Position numbers and translations under genes: made by a program
Shown here: piece after piece, positions 26,431-36,722 of the stretch
How positions within the stretch are numbered: the first letter of the stretch is position 1
Layout of the letters: every line of letters starts with the position of its first letter
NCBI RefSeq assembly: GCF_001653715.1
Contig: NZ_LWHQ01000041.1
Span: forward strand, 1 to 52,665
Source of the DNA: Methylobacterium platani
Lineage (GTDB): Bacteria; Pseudomonadota; Alphaproteobacteria; Rhizobiales; Beijerinckiaceae
Reading direction: 5' to 3'
DNA: 52,665 nt
Notes under the pieces: generated by a model
Databases searched by the model: none
Told to the model about the DNA's origin: nothing
Seen by the model: the letters and a program-made list of their open reading frames with translations, nothing else

Positions 26431-27534
26431 ATGTCTCGTCTGGGTGAGAAGCGCGGGATCAGAGGCATGGGCGGCGAGGGCCAGGGCAAGATCGAGCCGT
26501 TGCCCACGTTCGACGTCCGGCCCGGCGAGAGCTCGATCTCCGGCCTGTCGTCCGGCGCCTTCATGGCGGTGCAGGTCCATCTCGCGCATTCGGCGCGCTT
26601 TCTCGGCGCCGGCATCATCGCGGGCGGCCCGTATCGCTGCGCCGAGTCGTTCCGCGGCGCCGGATTCCTGGCGGCGGACGCCTATACGCGGTCGGCCATG
26701 GCGATCGGCATGACCCCGCTGATCCCCGCGATGGCGCCGGATGCCGGCCGCCTCGCCGCCCTGGCCCGCGAGACCGCGCATCACGGCGGGATCGATCCCG
26801 TCCGCCACCTGGCGCGCCAGCGGCTCTACATCTTCACCGGCAGCGCCGACCGCGTGGTCTATTCCGACGTGGTCGCGCGCACGCGCGACTTCTACCTCGC
26901 CCTCGGCGTCCCCGAGGCCCACATCGAGTATCGCGGCGACCTCGCGGCCGGCCACGCGATCATCACCGACAATCCCGAGGATTCGCCCCTCGACGCGAAC
27001 CGCCCGCCCTACATCAACGACGGCGGCTTCATGCAGTCGCACGAGATCCTCCGCCACATCCACGGGCCCCTGAACCCGCCGACCGACCGGCTCGCCGGGC
27101 GGCTGATCCGCTTCGACCAGAGGGAATTCTTCGGCGGCGAGCCCCGCGCCAGCATGAGCCGGTTCGGCTACGCCTACATCCCCTCGGGGGTGCTGGCGGG
27201 CGGGCCGGCGCGGGTGCATATCGTGCTGCACGGCTGCAAGCAGGGCTACAACTACGTCAACTTCATCCGGGGCCTGCCCGACATCTCGAACCAGCCGCCC
27301 TACGGCAACCGCTTCATCACCACCACCGGCTACAATGCGATCGCGGAGAGCAACGACATCATCGTGCTCTACCCGCAGGCCGAGGGGAGCGACGGCGGCG
27401 CGATGCAGAACCCCGACGGGTGCTGGGACTGGTGGGGCTATTCCTCGCCCGACCCGCGCAACCCCGACTACTATTCGAAGCGCGCGATCCAGATCGAGGC
27501 CATCCAGGCGATGCTGGCGCGGCTCGGCGGCTGA
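26431..27534 (+). CDS. Poly(3-hydroxybutyrate) depolymerase-family esterase
   Basis: 367 residues from the ATG at 26431; an ATG at 26467 (355 residues) is equally possible, and neither has a good ribosome binding site. The nucleophile sits in SISGLSSGAFMAVQ (Ser40), a GxSxG box typical of the esterase_phb family; AGIIAGGPYRCA follows. The C-terminal half has VHIVLHGCKQGYNYVN and NPDGCWDWWGY, both conserved in PHB depolymerase and LpqC-like proteins. Usual homologues carry a Sec signal; none is visible from either start. The phasin-like gene 21 bp downstream suggests action on intracellular granules, but that is inference. Confidence 0.82.
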   Translation: MSRLGEKRGIRGMGGEGQGKIEPLPTFDVRPGESSISGLSSGAFMAVQVHLAHSARFLGAGIIAGGPYRCAESFRGAGFLAADAYTRSAMAIGMTPLIPAMAPDAGRLAALARETAHHGGIDPVRHLARQRLYIFTGSADRVVYSDVVARTRDFYLALGVPEAHIEYRGDLAAGHAIITDNPEDSPLDANRPPYINDGGFMQSHEILRHIHGPLNPPTDRLAGRLIRFDQREFFGGEPRASMSRFGYAYIPSGVLAGGPARVHIVLHGCKQGYNYVNFIRGLPDISNQPPYGNRFITTTGYNAIAESNDIIVLYPQAEGSDGGAMQNPDGCWDWWGYSSPDPRNPDYYSKRAIQIEAIQAMLARLGG

Positions 27535-27555
27535 GGGCCGGGCAGGAGGGTGACG

Positions 27556-28011
27556 ATGTCGGACAGCAACGCCCCGCCCCTGGCGGCCTTCCTGCGGCAG
27601 GCCGTCGATGCCGCGCCGCTCGGGGCGGGCGCCCCCCTGAAGCACGGCGTGCTCGCCGCCGAGCTGGCCTCGGTCTGCGCGCGCAACGCGGCCGGCACCG
27701 TGCGGCTCCTGGCGGAAAGCCCCCGCCCGGACATCCTCGCGGAGATCGTCGCGATGCAGGCCGCCTTCATGCACCAGGTCTGGACGATCGGCGAGGAGTG
27801 GAGCGCCGGGTGGTGGCAGATCGCCGAGGGCGCCGTCTCGCTGCGCAACGCCAACACCCTGTCGAAGATCGTGGAGCAGGACTTCAACCTGGCCGGCCAG
27901 GTCGGCGACCTGATGCTCGACACCACGACCCGCACCGCCAAGCTGATCGAGAGCGCGACGGTGGGGTATTCCTATTGGCTGACCAACACGATCGACGCAT
28001 CGCGGGCGTGA
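27556..28011 (+). CDS. Phasin-like protein
   Basis: 151 residues from the ATG at 27556, preceded by AGGAGGG; a GTG two codons earlier is part of that site. It is almost wholly helical and amphipathic: AAELASVCARNAAGTVRLL, LAEIVAMQAAFMHQVWTIG and a C-terminal TTRTAKLIESATVGYSYWL. It has no signal peptide. Length and helical pattern resemble phasins, which coat polyhydroxyalkanoate granules. It follows the PHB depolymerase by 21 bp on the same strand. No diagnostic motif exists for this divergent group, so the call rests on context and composition. Confidence 0.5.
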   Translation: MSDSNAPPLAAFLRQAVDAAPLGAGAPLKHGVLAAELASVCARNAAGTVRLLAESPRPDILAEIVAMQAAFMHQVWTIGEEWSAGWWQIAEGAVSLRNANTLSKIVEQDFNLAGQVGDLMLDTTTRTAKLIESATVGYSYWLTNTIDASRA

Positions 28012-28054
28012 GGGGCGAATATCTTTCCCCCTCGACGTCGCCGAAACTCTCCAG

Positions 28055-28090
28055 GTCATCCCGGGGCCGCGCAGCGGAGCCCGGGACGAC
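28055..28090. repeat. REP-like hairpin between phasin-like and L,D-transpeptidase genes
   Basis: GTCATCCCGGG (28055-28065) pairs with CCCGGGACGAC (28080-28090) with one G-T wobble, around a GC-rich loop. Elements with the core GTCATCCCGGG are scattered in many alphaproteobacterial genomes. Between convergent genes it may also act as a terminator. Confidence 0.6.
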
Positions 28091-28116
28091 ATCGAGGAGT
28101 CAGGTGAGGTGAGGCC

Positions 28117-30168
28117 CTACCACCACCCCCGCCGGATCGCCCCGGTCTCGCCGAAATAGTCCGGCGCCGGCTGCGCCACCGCCGTGTCGGCGGGCTCGGT
28201 CGCGGTCGCGACCGGGCGGCGCGGGGCCGGGCGGGGCGCGGCCTGCTGCTGCTGCGCGAGGTCGCGCGCAGGGCGATGCGGCGAGGCGGCGGGCGGCTTC
28301 GGGGGGGCCTTCGGCTTCTGGTGGGCCTCCGCCGGCAGGGCCTCGGTCGAGAGGCCGAGCGCCACCTTCACCCGGGCGTTGACGCCGTAGAGGTCGGGCA
28401 GGCTGCGCAAGGTCCCGGTCTGATCCGCCTCGAGGGTGAAATAGGCGAGGTGCACCGGCAGCTTCTCGGGCAGCATCACCGTGCGCTCGCCCTTGCCGAT
28501 CAGCTTCTGCAGCCGCTCCTGCGGCCAGTGCGGTCCGAGCACCACCTGGGCGAACCGGAACGGATCGTCGACGCGCACGCAGCCGTGGCTCAGCGCCCGT
28601 TCGGAGCGGGAGAACAGGCTGCGGTTCGGCGTGTCGTGCAGGTAGACCGCGTGGTCGTTGGGGAACATGAACTTGATGAAGCCGAGCGCGTTGCGCTCGC
28701 CCGGCGGCTGCCGGATCGCGATGCCGTTGCCGCGCTTGACCACCTGGTAGCCGAGGCGGGCGGCGTAGTTCGGGTCGCGGGCGAGCCCCGGCAGGAACTG
28801 GCTCTTGAGGATCGACGGCGGCACCGTCCAGGACGGGTTGACGACCGCGTAGGTCATCTCGCCGGAGAAGATCGGGGTCGGGGAATCCGGTTTGCCGACG
28901 ATCACCCGCGCCTCGTCGAGGACGCGGCCGTCGCGGATCACCCGCACCTTGTATTCGGGGATGTTGACGAAGACGTGGGTGCGGCCGAGATCGGCCGGCA
29001 GCCAGCGCCAGCGCTCCATGTTGGCGAGGAGGTCCGCCTCCTGCCGGCCCGGCGAGGCCCCGGCGAGCGCCGCCACCGTGGCCGGATCGAGGACGCCGCT
29101 GGCCTTCAGCCCGCGCTCGCGCTGGAAGCTCGCGACGGCGGTCGCCACGCCCTCGTCGTAGGCGGTGGCGTCGGAGGCGCCGCCGAGCCCGAACCGGGCG
29201 CGGATCAGCGGCACGCGCGGATCGCGCATGCCGGTCTTCAACGCCGGGCCCTTGGGCAGGCGCACCATCGGCACGGCGCGGTTCGGCTGCTGGGCGCGCA
29301 AGGAGGCGAGTTTCGCCTTGAGGGCGAGGTAGCCGGGCTGCCCCGGATTGTAGGACTGGAGCAGGGTGCCGGCGGCGCGCCCCGCCGGGGTCAGGCGGGT
29401 CAGCACCGCGTCGGCGGCCGGCAGGTCGAGCTTCGGGGTGATGAAGCGCGACAGGCGCGACGGTTCGAGGCGCCCGCCGCGGGCGTCGCGGGCGTAGAGC
29501 GCGGCGGCGGCCGAGAGCTTCAGGTCGGCCTCGGCCCGGTCGGCCGCGGTGGCGTGGGGCGGGTCGAGGAGCGGGATCGGGTAGGCGAGGGAATCGAGCC
29601 CGTCCTCCTCCGCCGTCTGCAGCCGCGCGATCACCGCCTTGGCGGCGTCGCTCCAGCCGTTCTCGGCGAGCCAGACCGGCTTGAAGGCGCCGAGCGCGTA
29701 GAAGGCCTGGATCGCCTCGCGCTGCTTCCCCGGGAGACGGCGGATCAGGCTGAAGGCCGGGTCGGCGAGGCGCGCCGCCACCACCTCGGCCACCGGGTCG
29801 CCGGGGGCGGGCGCCGGCAGGGCGGGAGCCGCGGCCTCGGCCGGGGCCGGCGGGGCGTCGGCGGGCGCGGGGAGCGGCGCGGAGGCCGGCGCGACCGGGT
29901 CCGGTTGCGGGGCGGGCGGGGCCGGGACGGCGTCGGGGGAGACTGCGGCGGTCGCGGCCTTCGGCGCCGGATCGGGTGCTGCGGGCGCCGCCGGGGCGGG
30001 CGCGTCGGGGATCGTCGTGACCGCGGCCGCCGCGGGAGCCGGGGCTCTGATCGCCTCGGGAGCGGCGGCGAGGCCCTCGGCCCGCGCCAGGCCGGGCTGC
30101 GCGGCGAGCAGCACCGCGAGGGTCGCCGCTGCGCCAGCATTCCGGCCGGTCCTGCGCCTGGGAGCCAT
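28117..30168 (-). CDS. L,D-transpeptidase (YcbB/YkuD family)
   Basis: 683 residues. The ATG at 30168 follows GGAGAGG; longer frames upstream shadow the sigma-54 regulator. A Sec signal (AAATLAVLLAAQPGLARA) is followed by a ~100-residue Ala/Pro linker, a scaffold domain, a PG_binding_1 repeat (ATAVASFQRERGLKASGVLD) and the YkuD catalytic domain ending in SHGCVRV with the nucleophile Cys530. The C-terminal ~70 residues are Pro/Lys/Gln-rich. It makes 3-3 cross-links or attaches ligands to peptidoglycan in the periplasm. Hyphomicrobiales rely heavily on such enzymes for polar growth. It is a single gene; the 257-bp upstream gap has no clear promoter. Confidence 0.92.
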   Translation of the reverse strand: MAPRRRTGRNAGAAATLAVLLAAQPGLARAEGLAAAPEAIRAPAPAAAAVTTIPDAPAPAAPAAPDPAPKAATAAVSPDAVPAPPAPQPDPVAPASAPLPAPADAPPAPAEAAAPALPAPAPGDPVAEVVAARLADPAFSLIRRLPGKQREAIQAFYALGAFKPVWLAENGWSDAAKAVIARLQTAEEDGLDSLAYPIPLLDPPHATAADRAEADLKLSAAAALYARDARGGRLEPSRLSRFITPKLDLPAADAVLTRLTPAGRAAGTLLQSYNPGQPGYLALKAKLASLRAQQPNRAVPMVRLPKGPALKTGMRDPRVPLIRARFGLGGASDATAYDEGVATAVASFQRERGLKASGVLDPATVAALAGASPGRQEADLLANMERWRWLPADLGRTHVFVNIPEYKVRVIRDGRVLDEARVIVGKPDSPTPIFSGEMTYAVVNPSWTVPPSILKSQFLPGLARDPNYAARLGYQVVKRGNGIAIRQPPGERNALGFIKFMFPNDHAVYLHDTPNRSLFSRSERALSHGCVRVDDPFRFAQVVLGPHWPQERLQKLIGKGERTVMLPEKLPVHLAYFTLEADQTGTLRSLPDLYGVNARVKVALGLSTEALPAEAHQKPKAPPKPPAASPHRPARDLAQQQQAAPRPAPRRPVATATEPADTAVAQPAPDYFGETGAIRRGWW

Positions 30169-30425
30169 GGTCCTCTCCTCGAAGCCGCGGCCGGGACAGC
30201 GGCCACGCTCTGAATCTAGGTTAGTCATCACGCCGGCCCATGATGGGCAATCGCACGGCAGCCACACTCCGGCGGCATACCATTGCGGGCGTTCGCAACG
30301 TGCCGTAGCGCACAAGGACAGTGATCGCGGCACATGCCCCGCGCCCGGCTGCTCCGCCGCACGGCCCGGAGGGGCCGCCCATGACCCGCCAAATGCGGTT
30401 TTCTTCTGACCTCGACCGTCGAAGA

Positions 30426-31913
<1,488 letters not shown>

Positions 31914-32201
31914 CTAAGCTCCTCGAAGGACCGACTCCGCGGGGCGGCGAGCCCCCGGGCCTGTCTCCTGCCTCCGGCGGCCCGCCTCCCGTCCGGCATG
32001 CCGGGGACGCGAATCACGCAGGTGTTTCGTTTCGAGCCGTAGGGTGCGTCACAACCGTAAAGTCGCCCTTAACGCCAATGCGAGGTTTCCCGGCTGCGGC
32101 AGCGAGGCCGCAATCGCCACGGCCTCGGTTGATCGCGGGCCGGTCGGGGCCGATATGTCACCGCGCACGCAATCTCCCGCGCCCCGAGAGGAACATCGTC
32201 C

Positions 32202-34070
32202 ATGCCGCAGAGTGCCGCCGCGCCGTCGGACAGCGCCCTGAGCACCGCGAAGGCCACCGCCCGCGCCGTCGATCTCGGGCCGCTGCCGGAATGGGACCTC
32301 ACGGACCTCTATGCCGGCCTCGACGACCCGGCCTTCGCCGCCGATCTCGGCGAAGCCGAGGCCGAGTGCCGCGCCTTCGCGGAGAGCTACCGCGGCCGGA
32401 TCGCCGCGCTCGCCGCCGGCGACGGCGCCTCCGACCGCCTCGGCACCGCGGTCGCCGCCTACGAGGCGATCGAGGACCGGCTCGGCCGGCTGATGTCCTA
32501 TGCGGGTCTCGTCTATTCCGGCGACACCACCGACCCGGCCCGGGCGAAGTTCTACGGCGACACCCAGGAGCGCCTGACCGCTGCCGCCAGCGACCTGCTG
32601 TTCTTCACCCTGGAGCTCAACCGGGTCGACGACGCGGCGGTCGACGCGGCCGCCGCCCATCCGCCGCTCGCGCGCTACCGCCCCTGGCTCGAGGACATCC
32701 GGCGCGAGAAGCCGCACCAGCTCAGCGACGAGGCGGAAAAGCTCTTCCTCGAGAAGTCGGTGACCGGGCGGGCGGCCTGGAACCGGCTGTTCGACGAGAC
32801 CATCGCATCCCTGCGCTTCCCGCTGCGCGGCGAGGAGCTGACCCTGGAGCCCACCCTCAACAAGCTCCAGGACCCCGACGAGGCCGTGCGCCGGGACGCG
32901 GCGGGCACGCTCAGCAGCGTGTTCCGGTCGAACCTGCGGGTCTTCACCCTCATCACCAACACGCTGGCCAAGGACAAGGAGATCTCCGACCGCTGGCGCG
33001 GCTTTTCCGACGTCTCGGATGCCCGCCACCTCGCCAACCGGGTCGAGCGCGACACGGTCGAGGCGCTGGTCGCCGCCGTGCAGGCCGCCTATCCGCGCCT
33101 GTCGCATCGCTATTACAGGTTGAAGGCGCGCTGGTTCGGCCGGGACAGCCTCGCCTACTGGGACCGCAACGCGCCGCTGCCGAAGGTCGAGCAGCGCACG
33201 ATCCCCTGGGCGGAGGCGCGCGAGACCGTGCTGTCGGCCTACGGGGCGTTCTCGCCGAGGATGGCCGAGATCGCCCGGCGCTTCTTCGACGGCGGCTGGA
33301 TCGACGCGCCGGTGCGCCCCGGCAAGGCACCGGGCGCGTTCGCGCACCCGACCGTGCCCTCGTCCCACCCCTTCGTGCTGGTCAACTACCAGGGCAAGCC
33401 GCGGGACGTGATGACGCTCGCCCACGAGCTCGGCCACGGCGTGCACCAGGTGCTGGCGGGCCCGAACGGCGCGCTGATGGCCCCGACCCCGCTGACGCTG
33501 GCCGAGACCGCCAGCGTGTTCGGCGAGATGCTGACCTTCCGGCGCGTGCTGGAGGCCACCACCGACCCGGTGCAGCGCCGGGCGATGCTGGCCGCCAAGG
33601 TCGAGGACATGATCAACACGGTGGTGCGCCAGATCGCGTTCTACGCCTTCGAGCGCAAGGTCCACCTCGCCCGCCGCGAGGGCGAGCTGACCGCCGAGCG
33701 GATCTGCGAGCTCTGGATGTCGGTCCAGGCCGAGAGCCTCGGCCCGGCGATCCGCCTCGACGAGGGCTACGAGCCGTACTGGGCCTACATCCCGCATTTC
33801 ATCCACTCGCCGTTCTACGTCTACGCCTACGCCTTCGGCGACTGCCTGGTGAACTCGCTCTACGGCGTCTACCAGCGGGCGAACGGCGATCCGGCGGCGG
33901 AGGGCGACTTCGTCGAGCGCTACTTCGCGCTGCTGGCGGCCGGCGGCAGCCGGCCCTACGGCGAGTTGCTGGCGCCCTTCGGGCTGGATGCCCGCGATCC
34001 GGCCTTCTGGCAGATCGGCCTCTCGATGATCGAGGGGATGATCGCGGAGCTGGAGGCGATGGAGGGGTGA
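32202..34070 (+). CDS. pepF: Oligoendopeptidase F (M3 metallopeptidase)
   Basis: 622 residues, family size. GAGAGGAA lies upstream of the ATG. The zinc site LAHELGHGVH gives His408, Glu409 and His412, with the downstream Glu ligand in LAETASVFGEM. The closing region (YVYAYAFGDCLVNSLY, FVERYFALLAAGGSRPYGELL) is typical of PepF. There is no signal peptide, so it is a cytoplasmic enzyme cleaving short peptides. It is a single gene, divergent from the sigma-54 regulator, with hairpins after the stop. Confidence 0.94.
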   Translation: MPQSAAAPSDSALSTAKATARAVDLGPLPEWDLTDLYAGLDDPAFAADLGEAEAECRAFAESYRGRIAALAAGDGASDRLGTAVAAYEAIEDRLGRLMSYAGLVYSGDTTDPARAKFYGDTQERLTAAASDLLFFTLELNRVDDAAVDAAAAHPPLARYRPWLEDIRREKPHQLSDEAEKLFLEKSVTGRAAWNRLFDETIASLRFPLRGEELTLEPTLNKLQDPDEAVRRDAAGTLSSVFRSNLRVFTLITNTLAKDKEISDRWRGFSDVSDARHLANRVERDTVEALVAAVQAAYPRLSHRYYRLKARWFGRDSLAYWDRNAPLPKVEQRTIPWAEARETVLSAYGAFSPRMAEIARRFFDGGWIDAPVRPGKAPGAFAHPTVPSSHPFVLVNYQGKPRDVMTLAHELGHGVHQVLAGPNGALMAPTPLTLAETASVFGEMLTFRRVLEATTDPVQRRAMLAAKVEDMINTVVRQIAFYAFERKVHLARREGELTAERICELWMSVQAESLGPAIRLDEGYEPYWAYIPHFIHSPFYVYAYAFGDCLVNSLYGVYQRANGDPAAEGDFVERYFALLAAGGSRPYGELLAPFGLDARDPAFWQIGLSMIEGMIAELEAMEG

Positions 34071-34081
34071 GGCGGGCGTCG

Positions 34082-34113
34082 GTCGGTCATTCGCCGGATG
34101 GTGCCTGACCGAC
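34082..34113. terminator. Hairpin directly after pepF
   Basis: GTCGGTCA and TGACCGAC form an 8-bp stem with a 16-base loop beginning 12 bp after the pepF stop. No U-tract follows. Confidence 0.35.
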
Positions 34114-34147
34114 GGATGTCGGGACTGCCTCGACAGTCTCGGCATCC

Positions 34148-34169
34148 CCGGTCTCGTCCCGGAGACCGG
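34148..34169. terminator. Second hairpin between convergent pepF and EamA genes
   Basis: CCGGTCTC and GAGACCGG form an 8-bp stem with a 6-base loop. It lies about 50 bp from the stop of the minus-strand EamA gene and may serve both directions. Confidence 0.35.
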
Positions 34170-34218
34170 CCGTGCCGGTTCATCGAGTGTCGTGCGTCGA
34201 TCGGCTCAGGATGCAGTC

Positions 34219-35118
34219 TCACGCCGCCTTGCGCCCGAAGACCTCCGCCACCGCGATCCCGCCGACCACCAGGGCGAGGGCCAGGGCCTCGACGGCACCG
34301 AACGGCTCGCCCACCAGCCCCACCGCCAGGATCGCCCCGAAGACCGGCACCAGGTTGTTGAACAGGCCGGCGCGGTTCGGGCCGATCGTCTCGACCCCGC
34401 GCATGTAGGCGAGCTGCGCGACCAGCGACGGCCCGAGCGCCGTGAAGGCGATCAGGGCCCAGCCGGGGAGGCCCGGCCAGAGCACCCGGCCGCTCGCCCA
34501 CTCGCCGACGAGCAGCGGCATCGAGGTCGCCCAGGCGGCGACCGCCATGGCGGCGAAGAAGGCGAGGGCCGGGACGGCCGGCCGCGAGGGGAGGGCGACG
34601 GTGTAGCCGGCGTAGAACAGGCAGGCGAGCCCCACCAGGAGGTCGCCGCGGTTGAGGTCGAGGGCGGCGAGCCGCGCGAGGTCGCCGTGGCTCGCCACCA
34701 GCACCACCCCGGCGAGCGTGACGGCGGAGCCGAGGACCTGGCCGGGCCGCACCGGGACGCCGCGGACCAGGAAGTTGAGGACGAGCACCAGGACCGGGAT
34801 CGTGCCCTCGATCAGGGACAGGTTGACGGCGCTGGTCAGCGCGCCCGCCTCGTAGGTCAGGGCGTTGAAGCCGGTATAGCCGACCCCGCCCATCAGCAGG
34901 ATCATCGGCCAGTGCGCCAGGAGCGTGCGCCGGTGCGCCCAGGTCTCGCGCCCGGCGAGCACCGCGATCGCCGTGAGCGCGATCGACCAGCGCAGGGCCA
35001 CCAGCGCCTGCGGCGAGACGAGGCCGACCGCGACCTTGCTCGCCACCGCGTTGCCGGCCCAGAGCAGGGTCGCGAAGGCGAGCAGCGCGTAGGCCGTCGC
35101 GGCCGACGCTCGTCTCAC
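34219..35118 (-). CDS. EamA (DMT-superfamily) transporter
   Basis: 299 residues with about 10 hydrophobic helices in two EamA repeats (residues ~8-138 and ~155-290). The first begins YALLAFATLLWAGNAVASKVAVG, with the usual W-G-x-N feature; the second ends in a basic FGRKAA tail. The GTG start overlaps the stop of the upstream esterase gene (GTGA), so the two are translationally coupled. It is probably an exporter of metabolites or amino acids; the substrate is not predictable. Confidence 0.88.
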   Translation of the reverse strand: MRRASAATAYALLAFATLLWAGNAVASKVAVGLVSPQALVALRWSIALTAIAVLAGRETWAHRRTLLAHWPMILLMGGVGYTGFNALTYEAGALTSAVNLSLIEGTIPVLVLVLNFLVRGVPVRPGQVLGSAVTLAGVVLVASHGDLARLAALDLNRGDLLVGLACLFYAGYTVALPSRPAVPALAFFAAMAVAAWATSMPLLVGEWASGRVLWPGLPGWALIAFTALGPSLVAQLAYMRGVETIGPNRAGLFNNLVPVFGAILAVGLVGEPFGAVEALALALVVGGIAVAEVFGRKAA

Positions 35119-36065
35119 GCCAGCGCCATCAGGAAGCGCTCGATCAGCTCCAGGGCCCGCTGGGTCATGGCCAGGGGGTAGCGGATGAAGACGTGGCAGC
35201 CGCCGGTATAGACGGAGGTGTAGCCGCCGTTGTTGGCCGCGGCCCAGCGCATCGACATGAACAGGGTGTCGTCGAGGAGCGGGTCGCGGGTGCCGACCGA
35301 GAACAGGGCCGGGGGCAGGCCGGCGAGGTCGGCGTAGAGCGGCGACACGTCCGGCGAGCGCCGGGCGACGCCCTCGGGCACGAAGCCGTCGGCGAAGCGG
35401 CGTATGTCGGTGGAGTTGAGGACCAGGCGCTCATCGCCCCAGTTGCGGGCGCTCGCGGTGACGCCGAGGTCGTAGAGGCCCGAGAACAGGTTGGCGCCCC
35501 TGAAGGCCTTCGGCAGCCGGTGGCGGTCGCGCAGGCGCAGCAGCGTCATCACGCTCAGGTGCGCGCCGACCGATTCGCCGCCGATGGTCAGCGCCTCGAC
35601 CCCGAACAGCTTGCGGCCCTCGTGGTAGAGCCAGAGCGCCGCGGCCTCGCAATCGTCGATCGGGGCCGGGTAGGGGTGCTCCGGCGCCAGCCGGTACTCG
35701 ACCGAGACGCAGACGAAGCCGCAGCGCTCGGCGATGCGCTCGAGCCAGGGGTCCTGCTCGTCGGACCCGCCCCAGACCCAGCCGCCGGAATGGATGTGCA
35801 GGTAGGCGCCCCGGGCCTTCCGCTGCGGCCGGATCACCCGCAGGGCGAGCGGCCCGCCGGGGCCGGGAATCGTCATCGTCTCGGCCCGGCTGCTGCGCGG
35901 CATCGCCGGGTAGGCGAGGCTGCCCCGCCGCCGGCGCTCGCGCACCTCGGCCACCGGCATGGACCACGGGTCCGGCGCCTGGCCTTGAGCGGCGGCGATC
36001 TCCCGGTTCAGCCGTTCGGCGTCGGGATCGGTTTTCGCCGGGTCGAAGAGCGCGTGGTCGATCAT
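35115..36065 (-). CDS. Alpha/beta-hydrolase, hormone-sensitive-lipase (HSL) type esterase
   Basis: 316 residues. The HSL oxyanion motif appears as IHSGGWVWGG (His92; HGGG is the norm, here HSGG). The nucleophile elbow is IGGESVGAH (Ser165), the acid is in GTRDPLLDD, and the His is in GGCHVF near residue 290. SVEYRLAPEHPYPA is the family's conserved strand. There is no signal peptide, so it is a cytoplasmic carboxylesterase of unknown substrate. It is the first gene of a two-gene unit with the EamA transporter, which could export the product or a related compound. Confidence 0.88.
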   Translation of the reverse strand: MIDHALFDPAKTDPDAERLNREIAAAQGQAPDPWSMPVAEVRERRRRGSLAYPAMPRSSRAETMTIPGPGGPLALRVIRPQRKARGAYLHIHSGGWVWGGSDEQDPWLERIAERCGFVCVSVEYRLAPEHPYPAPIDDCEAAALWLYHEGRKLFGVEALTIGGESVGAHLSVMTLLRLRDRHRLPKAFRGANLFSGLYDLGVTASARNWGDERLVLNSTDIRRFADGFVPEGVARRSPDVSPLYADLAGLPPALFSVGTRDPLLDDTLFMSMRWAAANNGGYTSVYTGGCHVFIRYPLAMTQRALELIERFLMALA

Positions 36066-36206
36066 GCTCGGGGTATCAATCTCGCGGCGCTGCGCCGCCG
36101 GCGCGGGCGGCGGAGCGTCTCGGGGTTGCGGTCGGGCCGCCCTGCGGCCCTCGATGGGCTGACAGGCATCGCGGGCTGTCGGGCATCTTGGGATAATCCG
36201 CGAAGG

Positions 36207-36288
36207 TTGCCATCTCAGGTCGGGATTGCCAAACGGTGCAATGCGTCAGCCTGCGCCGGGTTTCGTCGAAACCGTGGCAATTTGGCAA
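36207..36288. promoter_or_regulatory. Cluster of four TTGCCA/TGGCAA motifs upstream of the DUF6460 operon
   Basis: TTGCCA occurs at 36207-36212 and 36226-36231. Its reverse complement TGGCAA occurs at 36275-36280 and 36283-36288. ATTGC (36225-36229) and GCAAT (36238-36242) form an additional inverted repeat. The cluster ends 40 bp before the start of the next gene, so it could be a multi-site operator. The binding factor is unknown. Confidence 0.35.
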
Positions 36289-36328
36289 CGGTCGGGCCGA
36301 TTCCGCAGAGGCAGGGTCGCGAGGAAGC

Positions 36329-36709
36329 ATGAGCGAGCAGAGATTCCACCGTCCCTTCGGCGGCCAGGGCCCCCGCGAGACGGGATCCTACGGCCAGGGC
36401 CCGGCCGGTTACGATCCGGGGCCCGGCGGCTTCCGGGAGGGCCGGTCCTCCGGCCTGCACCGCTTCCTCGGCGGCTCGCCGGGCGCGGTGTTCGTGCGGC
36501 TGGTGTTCCTGTCGCTCCTCGTCGGGGCCGGCATGGCGATGCTCGGGGTCACGCCCGGCCTGCTGTTCGCCCAGGCCTACGAGACGCTGCACTCGCTGAT
36601 GGCGCTCGGCTTCGAGACCTTCCACGATGCCGGCCGCTGGTTCGTCGCCGGCGCCGTGGTGGTGGTGCCGCTCTGGCTCCTGTCGCGCGTCTTCGCCCGC
36701 GGCCGCTGA
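36329..36709 (+). CDS. DUF6460 small membrane protein
   Basis: 126 residues; GAGGAAGC precedes the ATG. A Gly/Pro-rich cytoplasmic start (~45 residues) is followed by two membrane helices, FVRLVFLSLLVGAGMAMLG and WFVAGAVVVVPLWLLSRVF. The second ends in the arginine-rich VFARGR. This matches the DUF6460 family of Hyphomicrobiales, which has no known function. The gene starts a plus-strand run, with the MATE transporter 13 bp downstream. Confidence 0.75.
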   Translation: MSEQRFHRPFGGQGPRETGSYGQGPAGYDPGPGGFREGRSSGLHRFLGGSPGAVFVRLVFLSLLVGAGMAMLGVTPGLLFAQAYETLHSLMALGFETFHDAGRWFVAGAVVVVPLWLLSRVFARGR

Positions 36710-36722
36710 CCGGGAGCGACCG

